A stretch of DNA of 63,382 nt from Cypionkella sp. GTDB lineage: Bacteria; Pseudomonadota; Alphaproteobacteria; Rhodobacterales; Rhodobacteraceae. Each line of letters opens with the position of its first letter. Positions within the stretch are counted from its first letter, which is position 1. The notes under the pieces are model-generated. The model did not search any database, was not told where the DNA came from, and worked only from the letters and a program-made list of their open reading frames with translations. Shown piece by piece: positions 43,543 through 52,399 of the stretch. Location of the stretch: positions 1 through 63,382 of the forward strand of contig NZ_JAQGKQ010000098.1 of the NCBI RefSeq assembly GCF_028290025.1. Direction: 5' to 3'. A program made the position numbers and the translations under genes.

Positions 43543-46350
43543 ATGGCATTCGGCAAGGGCAATCACCTGCATCTGATCGACGGCTCGGCGTTTATTTTCC
43601 GGGCTTACCATGCGCTGCCGCCGCTAACGCGGAAGTCGGACGGGATGCCGGTGGGCGCTGTGGCGGGGTTTTGTAACCTGCTGTGGAGCGAGTTGACCTC
43701 GACCCGCAAGGAAACCGCGCCGACACATCTCGCGGTGATTTTTGATGCGGGCTCGATCACTTTCCGCAACGCGATTTACGACAAATACAAAGCCAACCGC
43801 CCGGATTTGCCGGAAGATTTGAAGCCGCAGTTCATCTATACCCGCAAGGCAACCAAGGCGTTCAACGTCTCTTGCATCGAGCAAGACGGCTTTGAGGCCG
43901 ACGATATTATCGCGACTTTGGCGCGGCGGGCGCGGGAGGCTGGTGGGTCTGTCACGATCATATCCTCGGATAAAGACCTGATGCAGTTGGTGGGGGACGG
44001 CGTCGATATGCTGGACCCGATGAAGAACAAGCGGCTGGGTATTGATGAGGTGTTTGAGAAGTTTGGTGTCGCACCCAATCGGGTGATTGATGTGCAAGCT
44101 TTGGCTGGGGATTCGGTCGATAACGTGCCGGGTGCGCCGGGAATCGGCTTGAAAACCGCAGCTTTGCTTATTCAGAAATATGGCGATCTGGAAACCTTGC
44201 TTGAGCGCGCGGGGGAGATCAAGCAGCCTACGCGGCGTGAGGCTTTGGTGGACAATGCCGAATTGATCCGCATTTCCAAGCGATTGGTGACGCTGGATGC
44301 GCATATGCCGCTGGAATGTTTGTTGGATGATCTGGAGCTGACTTCGCCGGAGCCGGACGTGGTGATGGGCTTTCTGCGCGAGATGGAGTTTTCGACGCTG
44401 ACCAAGCGGGTGGCGGAGCGGTTGAAGATTCCGGTCCTCGCCGTTGAGGATGGCTTGGCTTTGGCGGCGGTGAATGACGCTGAAAATGCGCTGGAAGCCG
44501 AGCAGCTGCCGTTTGATTTGGCGGGTTATGAGAAGATCGACACGATGGCGGCGCTGGATGCGTCGATCGCGCGGATTATCGAGGTTGGTCATGTCGCGAT
44601 TGATACCGAAACCACCAGTCTGAATGAGATGCGGGCCGAACTGGTCGGGATTTCTTTGTGCGTCGATGCGGGGAAGGCCGCGTATATTCCGCTGGGCCAT
44701 AAGCAGGGCGGCGGCGATCTGTTTGGCTCGTCAGAACTGGTGCCGGGGCAGTTGGGGCTGGAGGCGGTGTTGGCGGCGTTGAAGCCAGTACTGGAAGATG
44801 CTTCGGTGCTGAAAATCGGTCAGAATATGAAGTATGACTGGAAGATTTTCGCGCGGTTGGGGATTGAGATCGCGCCGCTTGACGACACCATGCTGATGAG
44901 CTCGGCGATGCAGGCGGGGCTCAATCCGCATGGTATGGATGCGTTGGCCGAGAAATATCTTGGGCATATTTGTATGCCGATCAAGAGCTTGCTGGGCACG
45001 GGCAAATCTCAGGTGACATTTGATCGGGTTGGGATTGATGACGCGGTGAAATATGCAGCCGAGGATGCTGATGTGACGCTGCGGCTGTGGGCGCTGTTCA
45101 AGCCGCAGTTGCATCGAGCGCAGGTGACCACGGTGTATGAGACGCTGGAGCGGCCTTTGGTGCCGGTATTGGCGCGGATGGAGATGGCCGGGATTGAGGT
45201 GGATCGCGATACTTTGAGCCGGATGTCGAATGCGTTTGCGCAGAAGATGGCGGGGCTGGAGGCGGAGATTCAAGAAGTTGCGGGGGTGTCGTTTAACGTA
45301 GGTTCGCCGAAGCAGTTGGGCGAGATCCTGTTCGACAAGCTGGGTTTGCTGGGGGGTGAAAAGGGCAAAACCGGGGCTTATGCGACGGGGGCGGATGTGC
45401 TGGAGGATCTGGCGACCGAGCATAAATTGCCGGGTTTGGTGCTGGATTGGCGGCAGTTGGCCAAGCTGAAATCCACCTACACCGATGCGTTGCAGGACCA
45501 TATCAACGCGGAAACCGGGCGGGTTCACACCTCATATTCGATCACCGGGGCGGTGACGGGGCGCTTGGCCTCGACCGATCCGAACTTGCAGAACATTCCT
45601 ATCCGGTCGGAGGAGGGGCGCAGGATTCGCGAAGCGTTTGTGGCACCGAAGGGCAAGGTGCTGGTATCGCTGGACTATAGCCAGATCGAGCTGCGGATTT
45701 TGGCGCATGTGGCGGATATTGCCTCGCTGCAACAAGCGTTCAAAGACGGCATTGATATTCATGCGCTGACGGCGAGTGAGATGTTTAACGTGCCGTTGGA
45801 TCAGATGACTTCTGACATCAGGCGGCGGGCGAAGGCGATCAACTTCGGGGTGATCTACGGGATTTCGGGGTTCGGTCTGGCTCGGAACCTGCGGATACCG
45901 AGGGCGGAAGCGCAGGGGTTTATCGACCGGTATTTTGAGCGGTTTCCGGGGATCAAGGAATATATGTCGGCGACGGTGGCGTTTGCGCAGAAGAACGGCT
46001 TTGTGCAGACTTTGTTTGGGCGCAAGATCAATACGCCCGAGATCAACGCTAAGGGGCCGGGGGCGGGGTTTGCCAAACGGGCGGCGATCAACGCGCCTAT
46101 TCAGGGCACGGCGGCGGATGTAATCCGGCGGGCGATGATCCGGATGCCTGCGGCGATTGCGGGGATGCCGGCCAAGATGCTGTTGCAGGTGCATGACGAG
46201 TTGCTGTTCGAGGTAGAGGAAGGCTCGGCTGAGGCGCTGATTGCGGTGGCGAAGGGTGTGATGGAGGGGGCTTCGCATCCCGCCGTGCATCTGAAGGTGC
46301 CGTTGACGGTTGAGGCTGGTGTGGGGGCTACTTGGGCTGCGGCGCATTAG
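43543..46350 (+). CDS. polA: DNA polymerase I
   Basis: A 935-residue enzyme with all three domains. The 5'-3' exonuclease (residues 1-300) has HLHLIDGSAFIFRAYHALPP, GFEADDIIATLARRA, ISSDKDLMQLVGDGVDML and the H3TH LAGDSVDNVPGAPGIGLKTA. The 3'-5' exonuclease (about 330-520) keeps its acidic motif HVAIDTETTSLNEMRAELVG and YAAEDADVTLRLW, so it is probably proofreading-competent. The polymerase domain has TGRLASTDPNLQNIPIRSEE, VSLDYSQIELRILAHVADI, RRRAKAINFGVIYGISGFGL and LLQVHDELLFEVEEG. The start at 43543 gives the family N-terminus; the frame is open upstream to 43486. Confidence 0.97.
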   Translation: MAFGKGNHLHLIDGSAFIFRAYHALPPLTRKSDGMPVGAVAGFCNLLWSELTSTRKETAPTHLAVIFDAGSITFRNAIYDKYKANRPDLPEDLKPQFIYTRKATKAFNVSCIEQDGFEADDIIATLARRAREAGGSVTIISSDKDLMQLVGDGVDMLDPMKNKRLGIDEVFEKFGVAPNRVIDVQALAGDSVDNVPGAPGIGLKTAALLIQKYGDLETLLERAGEIKQPTRREALVDNAELIRISKRLVTLDAHMPLECLLDDLELTSPEPDVVMGFLREMEFSTLTKRVAERLKIPVLAVEDGLALAAVNDAENALEAEQLPFDLAGYEKIDTMAALDASIARIIEVGHVAIDTETTSLNEMRAELVGISLCVDAGKAAYIPLGHKQGGGDLFGSSELVPGQLGLEAVLAALKPVLEDASVLKIGQNMKYDWKIFARLGIEIAPLDDTMLMSSAMQAGLNPHGMDALAEKYLGHICMPIKSLLGTGKSQVTFDRVGIDDAVKYAAEDADVTLRLWALFKPQLHRAQVTTVYETLERPLVPVLARMEMAGIEVDRDTLSRMSNAFAQKMAGLEAEIQEVAGVSFNVGSPKQLGEILFDKLGLLGGEKGKTGAYATGADVLEDLATEHKLPGLVLDWRQLAKLKSTYTDALQDHINAETGRVHTSYSITGAVTGRLASTDPNLQNIPIRSEEGRRIREAFVAPKGKVLVSLDYSQIELRILAHVADIASLQQAFKDGIDIHALTASEMFNVPLDQMTSDIRRRAKAINFGVIYGISGFGLARNLRIPRAEAQGFIDRYFERFPGIKEYMSATVAFAQKNGFVQTLFGRKINTPEINAKGPGAGFAKRAAINAPIQGTAADVIRRAMIRMPAAIAGMPAKMLLQVHDELLFEVEEGSAEALIAVAKGVMEGASHPAVHLKVPLTVEAGVGATWAAAH

Positions 46351-46356
46351 CGGCTG

Positions 46357-46465
46357 GCGCTGGGGGCTCGCCCACAGACTCCGAGGACATTTGATCGCAG
46401 AGGGCGCACCGACCTTGAGCCGGTATTTTTGGGTCAGCGTTAAGGCCCCGGCTCAAGGCCGGGGC
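46357..46465 (+). repeat. Degenerate repeat copies and hairpin after polA
   Basis: Two weakened copies of the dispersed repeat lie in tandem: one from about 46359 (CGCTGGGGGCTCGCCCAC, then ACTCCGAGGACATTTGATCG) and one from about 46418 (GCCGGTATTTTTGGGTCAGC, then GTTAAG). They are followed by a perfect eight-base stem GCCCCGGC/GCCGGGGC (46445-46452, 46458-46465) with a TCAAG loop. The stretch separates polA from the convergent DUF1203 gene and may serve as a bidirectional terminator. Confidence 0.5.
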
Positions 46466-46474
46466 GGCGTCGAG

Positions 46475-46936
46475 TTATGCGCGGTCGATCCGCAACTGGT
46501 AGCAGTTGTTGCGGGCGGATCTGATGTGGAGGTAGGCGATGCGCGGGTCGGTCAGGCGGGTTTCGGCTTCGGCTGGGATTGTGGCCGTGGCGACGACTGC
46601 GCCGGTGCCGTAGACGATGCGGTGCTCGGCGGAGTAGCCTCGGATGATGTATTCGGGCGAGGCGAGGATTTCGGGGACGGCTGCGCCACCGCCTGCTTCA
46701 CACGCATCGGCGCACAGGAATATCGGGCCGAGTTCGGCGTAGGGTTGCGGTTCGGGGAACGGGCGGTGGGCTAGGATTAGCATTCCGGCACCTTTGGGAA
46801 TGTTTTGCAGGCAATGGCGGCAGGGGGTGCCAGGGCCATCGGAGATGTGGCGCTCGGGTGTTTGGCCGTTGGCGTCAAGCCCGCCTGCCTGATAGGCGCG
46901 GACGATTGCGGTGGGGATTGGGGTGAAGCGGATCAT
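46475..46936 (-). CDS. DUF1203 domain-containing protein
   Basis: A 153-residue protein with the DUF1203 pattern: GTPCRHCLQNIPKGAGMLIL near residues 36-55, HRPFPEPQPYAELGPIFLC and ASPEYIIRGYSAEHRIVYG. The Cys pair and the proline-rich loop are conserved in the family, which has no known activity. Length is normal. It is convergent with polA and on the same strand as the HIT gene, but separated from it by 151 bases with no visible link. Confidence 0.85.
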   Translation of the reverse strand: MIRFTPIPTAIVRAYQAGGLDANGQTPERHISDGPGTPCRHCLQNIPKGAGMLILAHRPFPEPQPYAELGPIFLCADACEAGGGAAVPEILASPEYIIRGYSAEHRIVYGTGAVVATATIPAEAETRLTDPRIAYLHIRSARNNCYQLRIDRA

Positions 46937-47087
46937 TTCGACCTCTGGGCTAGGGTATGGCCCAGATAGCGTTGCGATCAGGGATCCGGCGACCCGAAAC
47001 CTGCGGTTAACGCATTGGCTTTAAGCTGAAACAGAATCACTGATGGAGTGGATGTTCTGATCAACATGTACGACACCACAAACCGCC

Positions 47088-47456
47088 TTAACGCTGGATG
47101 AGCGGCCCCATGACTTTGCCGCCCAAGATGTGCAAATGGTAGTGCGGCACCTCTTGCATACCGTGCGGGCCGGCGTTGGTGATGGCGCGGTAACCTTGAC
47201 CGGGGGCCACTCCGACGATCTCAAAAACCTTTGCACAGGCGCGGTGGAAATCGACGATTTCCTCGGCAGAGGCGTGGGCTGCGAAATGATCGAATGTGGT
47301 GTAGGGGCCTTTTGGGATCACCAGCACATGCACCGGAGCCGAGGGCGCGATGTCGTGGAACGCCAGGGTATGCTCGGTTTCCACGACGGTCTTGTTCGGT
47401 ATCTCACCGCGCAGGATGCGGGCGAAGACATTTTGCGGGTCGTAGTTATGGGGCAT
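47088..47456 (-). CDS. HIT family protein (HinT-type nucleoside phosphoramidase)
   Basis: A 122-residue histidine-triad protein. It opens YDPQNVFARILRGEIPNKTV, the usual HinT start, with AFHDIAPSAPVHVLVIPKGP in the middle and the triad in QEVPHYHLHILGGKVMGPLI near residues 99-118 (His-x-His-x-His). HinT enzymes hydrolyse adenosine 5'-monophosphoramidates. It follows the glycosyltransferase gene by three bases on the same strand, so it is probably expressed from the same transcript. Confidence 0.93.
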   Translation of the reverse strand: MPHNYDPQNVFARILRGEIPNKTVVETEHTLAFHDIAPSAPVHVLVIPKGPYTTFDHFAAHASAEEIVDFHRACAKVFEIVGVAPGQGYRAITNAGPHGMQEVPHYHLHILGGKVMGPLIQR

Positions 47457-47459
47457 CGG

Positions 47460-49037
47460 TCAATCCACAAACAGATATTCGGTGGCGGCGATCTCGCGGG
47501 CTTTGTCTGGTGAGATATCAAGAAACTCGGCCAGTGGTATAGTGTTTTCATCGACGCTGGCACTTTGACGCATCCGCAGCAGGTTGGGAAAGCCGGCATC
47601 TTGAATGCGGTCGCCCTCAAACTTCACATCGTAGCGGATGGTCGGCAGCAGACGCTCAATGGTGTCGCGTGGCGTGCTTTCAGACGCGAGGCCGACGCGT
47701 TTGGCATGGCCGATCAGATAATCGTCGGTGAAGTCGCACTCAATTTCCAGCAGACGGATTTTGGCTTTGTCGTTGTAGAAATCCTGCATCAGATCGACGT
47801 TGGCGGGGTCTATGCAGACAACGAGGTGATCGGTCTGCCAATAATCAAACAGAACCCGCATCAGCGCGCGGCGGTGGCGGGTGCGTTTTTCAAGCGTGGA
47901 CTGGATGCCGCCGAGGTCCGGCAAGGGGGTGTCAGCCTCGTTAAAGAGATAATCCAGCGCGGGCAGGTTGGTGACTTGGCGGACACGTTCGACCAGACGC
48001 TTGGCGACGTGCCATTTCTTGCAGGTGACCATCATCAGGGTGCGGTGGCGGCCCAAGGTGCTTTCGGTTTCCCAAAAACGCGGCGCAAAACGGCGACCGA
48101 CGCGGCCGCGCCCGGTGATAAACTTAAACAGCGACGGGCCTTCATTTGAAATTGCAAACGGCACCCCGCGGGCTGCGTAAAGCTTGCCGAGCCGCTCTTT
48201 CAGCTCTTTCGCATCGACACTTATTTTGCGGGCAAACAGGTAATCCTGGCTGATCAGCAGGGCATAGTTGTCGTTATAAAACGTCAGTGGCATACCGTAA
48301 TCGGTGAACATCAAGAAGGTCAGCGTGCGGGTGCTGAGCTCTGCCTCGGGAACAAGGTGGCGAACGACGGTTTGGAAAAACGTCTCATCCGGGATCCAAG
48401 TGGTACGGAAAAATCGCATCACGTCGCGGCGTTTTTTGGTGAAATCCAATAGGGATTCGACGGTGCGGCGGCGCAGACACCACCACTGGCTGCCGATCTG
48501 CATGGCGATATCGCCGGGGACTTTGCGGGTCAGCCCGAGTTTGTCCTGCCATTTCATCGAGGCGTAGAACAAGGTTTTTTGTGTGCGCTCGTTGAAGTAG
48601 TGCCGGTAGATCAGGCGTTCTTCCTTGATGCCGGTCTTGATCCACTCGGAATTGAAAAAGTCGAAGCTTTCGATGTAGTCGACTTCGTTGCGATCCAAGA
48701 ACTTATGCGCGTATTCAGCGGATTTGATCGGCATGCAGTCACCGGAAAGCATGTAAAAATGCGTCGCGCGCGGGAAGGCGTTCACCGCAGCCTCGACGGC
48801 GAGCAGGGTGGCCTCGACCAATGACCATTCGCCCCAACCGCATTTAAGGCGGCGTTTGGTGAAGACCACGCGGGAATTGTCGGCCAAAACGGTGCGGATT
48901 TTCTCAAAATCGGCAGGCTTGGCGCGGGCGTCGAAGTGAATCGCCACAAAGTCGCCAACGGCTGTCAGCCGCTGGGCCTGCGAGATAATACCTTCGGGAT
49001 CTTTATGGCAGAGCAGGATATAGGCTATTTTGGCCAT
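47460..49037 (-). CDS. Core-2/I-branching (GT14-like) glycosyltransferase, DUF5928-type
   Basis: A 525-residue protein. From the start at 49037 it opens MAKIAYILLCHKDPEGIISQ, with VAIHFDARAKPADF, KCGWGEWSLVEATLLAVEAA, THFYMLSGDCMPIKSAEY and, further on, GSQWWCLRRRTVESLLDFTK and TTWIPDETFFQTVVRHLVPE, which are the hallmarks of beta-1,6-N-acetylglucosaminyltransferases related to the core-2/I-branching enzymes. The C-terminal 200 residues (LMMVTCKKWHVAKRLVERVR and on) look like a separate nucleotide-binding-type domain whose role I do not know. It has no signal peptide. It is divergent from a sulfotransferase gene, suggesting that the two modify one surface glycan. The ribosome site is weak. 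Confidence 0.8.
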   Translation of the reverse strand: MAKIAYILLCHKDPEGIISQAQRLTAVGDFVAIHFDARAKPADFEKIRTVLADNSRVVFTKRRLKCGWGEWSLVEATLLAVEAAVNAFPRATHFYMLSGDCMPIKSAEYAHKFLDRNEVDYIESFDFFNSEWIKTGIKEERLIYRHYFNERTQKTLFYASMKWQDKLGLTRKVPGDIAMQIGSQWWCLRRRTVESLLDFTKKRRDVMRFFRTTWIPDETFFQTVVRHLVPEAELSTRTLTFLMFTDYGMPLTFYNDNYALLISQDYLFARKISVDAKELKERLGKLYAARGVPFAISNEGPSLFKFITGRGRVGRRFAPRFWETESTLGRHRTLMMVTCKKWHVAKRLVERVRQVTNLPALDYLFNEADTPLPDLGGIQSTLEKRTRHRRALMRVLFDYWQTDHLVVCIDPANVDLMQDFYNDKAKIRLLEIECDFTDDYLIGHAKRVGLASESTPRDTIERLLPTIRYDVKFEGDRIQDAGFPNLLRMRQSASVDENTIPLAEFLDISPDKAREIAATEYLFVD

Positions 49038-49176
49038 TTCGAGAACATTAAACCCTTGAACGCATCGTTGTTTCTCTAAATAGCTTGAAGAGGTATGGAA
49101 AAGACAGCACTTGTTTGCTTTTTCGTGGCTGAGTGGGTTTGTGCCGCGTGCTTGCGGGCGTGAAGGAGTGTTGTGG

Positions 49177-49995
49177 ATGGGTTTTCCCGGAACTTGGATG
49201 ACTGAGTCGGAATCGGTAGTGTATCGGGTGGTGCCTAAATGTGCCTGCTCTACCATCGGACAGATCATGTACTATTCTGACCACGGCACGTTCTTTGATG
49301 GCGATATACACGATGCCGGCGGTGGGATGCATAAGTGGGCGCTAGACGCGAGCCAGCCGATTATCGAACGCAATGTGAAGGCGCATAAGTCTTATGCGTT
49401 TACCTGCGTGCGTAACCCTTACACCCGGGTTTTGTCGTCGTTTTTCGATAAGATTTGTGGGATTCAGCGCAACGGCAAGCGTTATCGCGGCAATCTTGTG
49501 CCGCTGCTGATCCAAAAATACGGTGTGCAGGTCGGCGGCGATGATGGGCAAGGCGAGTTCGATCAGATCGACAGTTTCCGGCGGTTTTTGCTGTTTGCGC
49601 GCGACACCATCCGATTCAAAAAACCGATGGAGCCTGACATTCACTGGTCAGCGATGGCGGGGCATGTCTCTACCTATATCGTCAACGGCGGGCGCTATGA
49701 CAAGATTTTCTTCACCGAGAAATTCGATGAGGGAATGGGCGCGGTTCTCAAAAAAATCAAAGTAAAACATAAGGTTGATCTGAAGAAGATCCCGAAGTTT
49801 AACGAGAGCGAGGGGCATGGGCCGAAGCGGCTGCACCCGGTTGAGGATTACTTCGACGATCTGTCGCGCCATTTGGTTTGGGAAATCTACAAGCGCGATT
49901 TCCAGTTGTTCAAGTATGATTTCGACAATCCGGGCAACAAGATGCCTTTGGCCGAAGTCGATCTGGATGAGGTTCACGCCAAGCTGGGCGATTGA
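49177..49995 (+). CDS. Sulfotransferase family 2 protein
   Basis: A 272-residue sulfotransferase. The start at 49177 has AAGGAG eight bases upstream; earlier in-frame starts lack this. VVYRVVPKCACSTIGQIMYY carries the PAPS 5'-phosphosulfate loop (Pro-Lys-Cys-Ala-Cys), and FTCVRNPYTRVLSSFFDKIC carries the 3'-phosphate loop (Arg-Asn-Pro-Tyr-x-Arg). The cytoplasmic enzyme should transfer sulfate from PAPS to a carbohydrate, as in chondroitin/HNK-1 type members. Because it is divergent from a branching glycosyltransferase with a 139-base shared upstream region, a sulfated glycan is a reasonable inference. The acceptor is unknown. Confidence 0.85.
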   Translation: MGFPGTWMTESESVVYRVVPKCACSTIGQIMYYSDHGTFFDGDIHDAGGGMHKWALDASQPIIERNVKAHKSYAFTCVRNPYTRVLSSFFDKICGIQRNGKRYRGNLVPLLIQKYGVQVGGDDGQGEFDQIDSFRRFLLFARDTIRFKKPMEPDIHWSAMAGHVSTYIVNGGRYDKIFFTEKFDEGMGAVLKKIKVKHKVDLKKIPKFNESEGHGPKRLHPVEDYFDDLSRHLVWEIYKRDFQLFKYDFDNPGNKMPLAEVDLDEVHAKLGD

Positions 49996-50011
49996 GTTTG
50001 GCGTCGGAACT

Positions 50012-50093
50012 GGGGGTTTCACACCCCCAAAGTCACATTGGCTGTGAGCCAATGTGACCTGACCCCCGTGGGATATTTATGAGCAGATGAAAC
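50012..50093 (+). repeat. Copy D of the dispersed intergenic repeat with a 12-base hairpin
   Basis: The stretch has a TGGGGGT/ACCCCCA dyad, then a perfect 12-base stem GTCACATTGGCT/AGCCAATGTGAC with a GTG loop (50032-50058), then GACCCCCGTGGGATATTTAT and GAGCAGATGAAA. The last two parts match the repeat. It lies between the convergent sulfotransferase and quinone oxidoreductase genes and could act as a two-way terminator. Confidence 0.6.
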
Positions 50094-50126
50094 AATTTTA
50101 GATAAATTGTTGTAGTTTGTTTTGGG

Positions 50127-51134
50127 TTACTCCGGCATCCTCAGTACGATTTTGCCAATATGGCCGGAGCTTTCCATGCGCCAATGCGCGGCGGGGGCGT
50201 CGGTTAGGGCGTATTCGCTGTCGATCACCACGCGGAATTTGCCGGATTTTATTAGTGGCCAGACATGGGTTTCCACCTGATGCGCGATGGCGGCTTTAGC
50301 GGCGTCAGACTGAGGCCGTAGGGTTGAGCCGGTGAGGGTTAGGCGGCGCATCATCATCTCGGCAAAGTTAAGCTCGACCTTTGGGCCTTGCAGGAATGCG
50401 ATCTGCACGAGGCGGCCATCGTCGGCTAAGGCGCGGACGTTGCGGGGTAGGTAGGGGCCGCCGACCATGTCAAGGATCAGATCAAAGCCGCCGAGGGTTT
50501 TGGCTTCTTCCTGAAAATCGGTGGTTTCGTAGTTGAAGCAGGTTTCAGCGCCCAAGGCTTCTACTGCGCGGCATTTTTCGTCTGTGCCAGCGGTGGCGAA
50601 AACTCGGGCACCTAAGGCGCGGGCGATTTGCACTGCGGTGGTGCCGATGCCGGAGGAGCCGCCGTGGACAAGGAAACGCTCACCTGCCTTGAGTTTGCCG
50701 CGCATCACCATGTTGGACCAGACGGTGAAGCAGGTTTCGGGCAGGCAGGCGGCTTCGCGTAGGCTTAAGCCCTCGGGGATCGGCAAGGCGTGGGCTTCGT
50801 TGCAGGCGGCGTATTCGGCGTAGCCGCCACCGGGCAGCAAAGCGCAGACTTTGTCACCGATCTGCCAACGGGTGACGCCGGGGCCCATCGCCACGACGGT
50901 GCCCGCGCCTTCTAGTCCCGGCAAGGGCGAGGCATTGGCGGGCGGCGCGTAGGAACCGGCGCGTTGCAGAGCGTCGGGACGGTTCACTCCGGCATAGGCG
51001 AGGCGAATGATGATCTGACCATGGCCGGGAACTGGCACCGGAAGCGAGGTCGGCACCAGCACATCGGGGCCGCCGGGGGCCGAGATTTCCATCGCCAGCA
51101 TTGAGGTATCCATCATCGAGGTGGCAAGCGTCAT
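50127..51134 (-). CDS. Zinc-independent NAD(P)H:quinone oxidoreductase family protein
   Basis: A 335-residue medium-chain reductase of the QOR/PIG3 type. It has YAGVNRPDALQRAGSYAPPA, PGLEGAGTVVAMGPGVTRWQ, the cofactor loop LVHGGSSGIGTTAVQIARAL at about residues 148-167, and LILDMVGGPYLPRNVRALAD. The zinc ligands of alcohol dehydrogenases are absent. Such enzymes reduce quinones or enones with NADPH. AAGGGCTGCG precedes the ATG, and the gene lies 12 bases after the COQ9 stop on the same strand, so they are co-transcribed. Confidence 0.9.
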   Translation of the reverse strand: MTLATSMMDTSMLAMEISAPGGPDVLVPTSLPVPVPGHGQIIIRLAYAGVNRPDALQRAGSYAPPANASPLPGLEGAGTVVAMGPGVTRWQIGDKVCALLPGGGYAEYAACNEAHALPIPEGLSLREAACLPETCFTVWSNMVMRGKLKAGERFLVHGGSSGIGTTAVQIARALGARVFATAGTDEKCRAVEALGAETCFNYETTDFQEEAKTLGGFDLILDMVGGPYLPRNVRALADDGRLVQIAFLQGPKVELNFAEMMMRRLTLTGSTLRPQSDAAKAAIAHQVETHVWPLIKSGKFRVVIDSEYALTDAPAAHWRMESSGHIGKIVLRMPE

Positions 51135-51146
51135 ATCGCAGCCCTT

Positions 51147-51845
51147 TCAGGATTTATGGTGGCCAGGCAGGTCGGCAGCCGACTGCGGAGCACGGATTTT
51201 TTCCATCAGCTTAAGCGGACCGCTTAGCAAGGCTTTGGCAATCGGATTGCGCATCACGGCGGCTTTGGTTTTCTCAAACTGGGTGACATTGGCAAGGCGG
51301 CGCTCAAGGAAGGCCCATGTCTCGGCGTTGCCATCCGATTGGTCGCCAAGCCAGAACAGCACGGTGGCGCTGTAAACCGCCGAAAGAGTGGCGCGTTTGG
51401 AATACCAGTTCAGATCGTTCGAGGTATCGCCCAATGCTTTCCAGATCGCATCGGCGGTGCCCCAGATCAGTTTTGCGCCCTCGGGGGCGTGGTGCGGCAG
51501 GCTGAACAGCGTGGTGGCACGGCGCACGAGCTCTTTGTCGGCATCGGCCAAGCGCAATTTGATCGCTTGGGCGACGCGGTCGGTGTAGCGCAAAGCGGTG
51601 AGATCGGCGGCATTTATGGCCTCGGTCATCGCCCGGTCGCCGGATTGGTGATAGGCGACTGCGAGATCAATGCCACCGCGCGGAAAGAGGGCACGCGCCA
51701 AACCGGAGGCCACACCCGAATCGGTCAATGCTGCGGCAAAAGTGGATTCCGACCAACCATCAAACGCCGCGTGTGGCAAAGCGGCGTTGAGTATAAGTGT
51801 TTTGGCGGCATCCATACTGGTTTCCGAGGTGTTATTATCGTCCAT
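51147..51845 (-). CDS. COQ9 family protein
   Basis: A 232-residue COQ9-like protein. From the start at 51845 (AGGGAACC upstream), the N-terminal half has FDGWSESTFAAALTDSGVAS and LARALFPRGGIDLAVAYHQS, and the C-terminal half has LNWYSKRATLSAVYSATVLF WLGD-type helices, matching the COQ9 core. In eukaryotes COQ9 is a TetR-fold lipid-binding protein that presents precursors to COQ7 in ubiquinone synthesis. The gene is divergent from rpsU, an arrangement common in alphaproteobacteria, and is followed by a quinone reductase gene. Confidence 0.92.
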   Translation of the reverse strand: MDDNNTSETSMDAAKTLILNAALPHAAFDGWSESTFAAALTDSGVASGLARALFPRGGIDLAVAYHQSGDRAMTEAINAADLTALRYTDRVAQAIKLRLADADKELVRRATTLFSLPHHAPEGAKLIWGTADAIWKALGDTSNDLNWYSKRATLSAVYSATVLFWLGDQSDGNAETWAFLERRLANVTQFEKTKAAVMRNPIAKALLSGPLKLMEKIRAPQSAADLPGHHKS

Positions 51846-51869
51846 TTGGTTCCCTTTCTTTACACAAGG

Positions 51870-51898
51870 TAGACAAAGCTGCGCGGCTTTGCTATCCG
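51870..51898 (+). promoter_or_regulatory. Possible rpsU promoter
   Basis: TAGACA (51870-51875), a 17-base spacer and TATCCG (51893-51898) could form a sigma-70 promoter 56 bases before the rpsU ATG. Both boxes are imperfect, so this is tentative. Confidence 0.3.
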
Positions 51899-51953
51899 GC
51901 CCGAGCCTGCACATTTCAGTGCAACTCTAACTTAGGAAGGTGGTGACAACCAC

Positions 51954-52160
51954 ATGCAGGTCAGCGTCCGCGATAATAACGTTGAGCAAGCCCTCCGGGC
52001 CCTCAAGAAAAAGCTCCAGCGCGAAGGCGTGTTCCGCGAAATGAAGCTCAAGCAACATTTCGAGAAACCCTCCGTCAAGAAAGCTCGCGAATCCGCCGAA
52101 GCCGTGCGCCGTGCGCGCAAGCTCGCCCGGAAGAAGCTTCAGCGCGAAGGCGGTATGTAA
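51954..52160 (+). CDS. rpsU: 30S ribosomal protein S21
   Basis: A 68-residue basic protein. It opens [20 protein letters not shown], with [20 protein letters not shown] and [19 protein letters not shown], the usual S21 sequence. S21 binds near the 3' end of 16S rRNA and takes part in initiation. AAGGTGG lies upstream. A strong terminator follows 65 bases after the stop. Confidence 0.97.
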   Translation: MQVSVRDNNVEQALRALKKKLQREGVFREMKLKQHFEKPSVKKARESAEAVRRARKLARKKLQREGGM

Positions 52161-52224
52161 TTTTGGCTTAGGCCGGGATTGCTACACGTTAGCGACACTG
52201 GGGGAGCGATCCCCAACCCGATTG

Positions 52225-52257
52225 ACCCCCGTCCCACAAGGCCGGGGGTTTTTCTTT
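52225..52257 (+). terminator. Rho-independent terminator after rpsU
   Basis: A seven-base stem ACCCCCG/CGGGGGT (52225-52231, 52243-52249) with an 11-base loop is followed by TTTTTCTTT. Confidence 0.85.
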
Positions 52258-52399
52258 ACGTATGAATTTTGGGCAATATGCTTGCGTCTTGTGCGTGTCG
52301 CGTAAATTGTGGCTTTCCCTCGCGTTAAATGCGGCAGTGCAGCAACCGAAAACCCGGGGCGACGTTCTAGCCTGAGGGTTAACAGCGAAAGGGCTGTCT

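Noticed and set aside
46310..46774. A plus-strand frame opposite the DUF1203 gene
   Set aside because: It is Gly/Ala/Val-rich, overlaps the polA end and is antisense to a recognisable DUF1203 gene.
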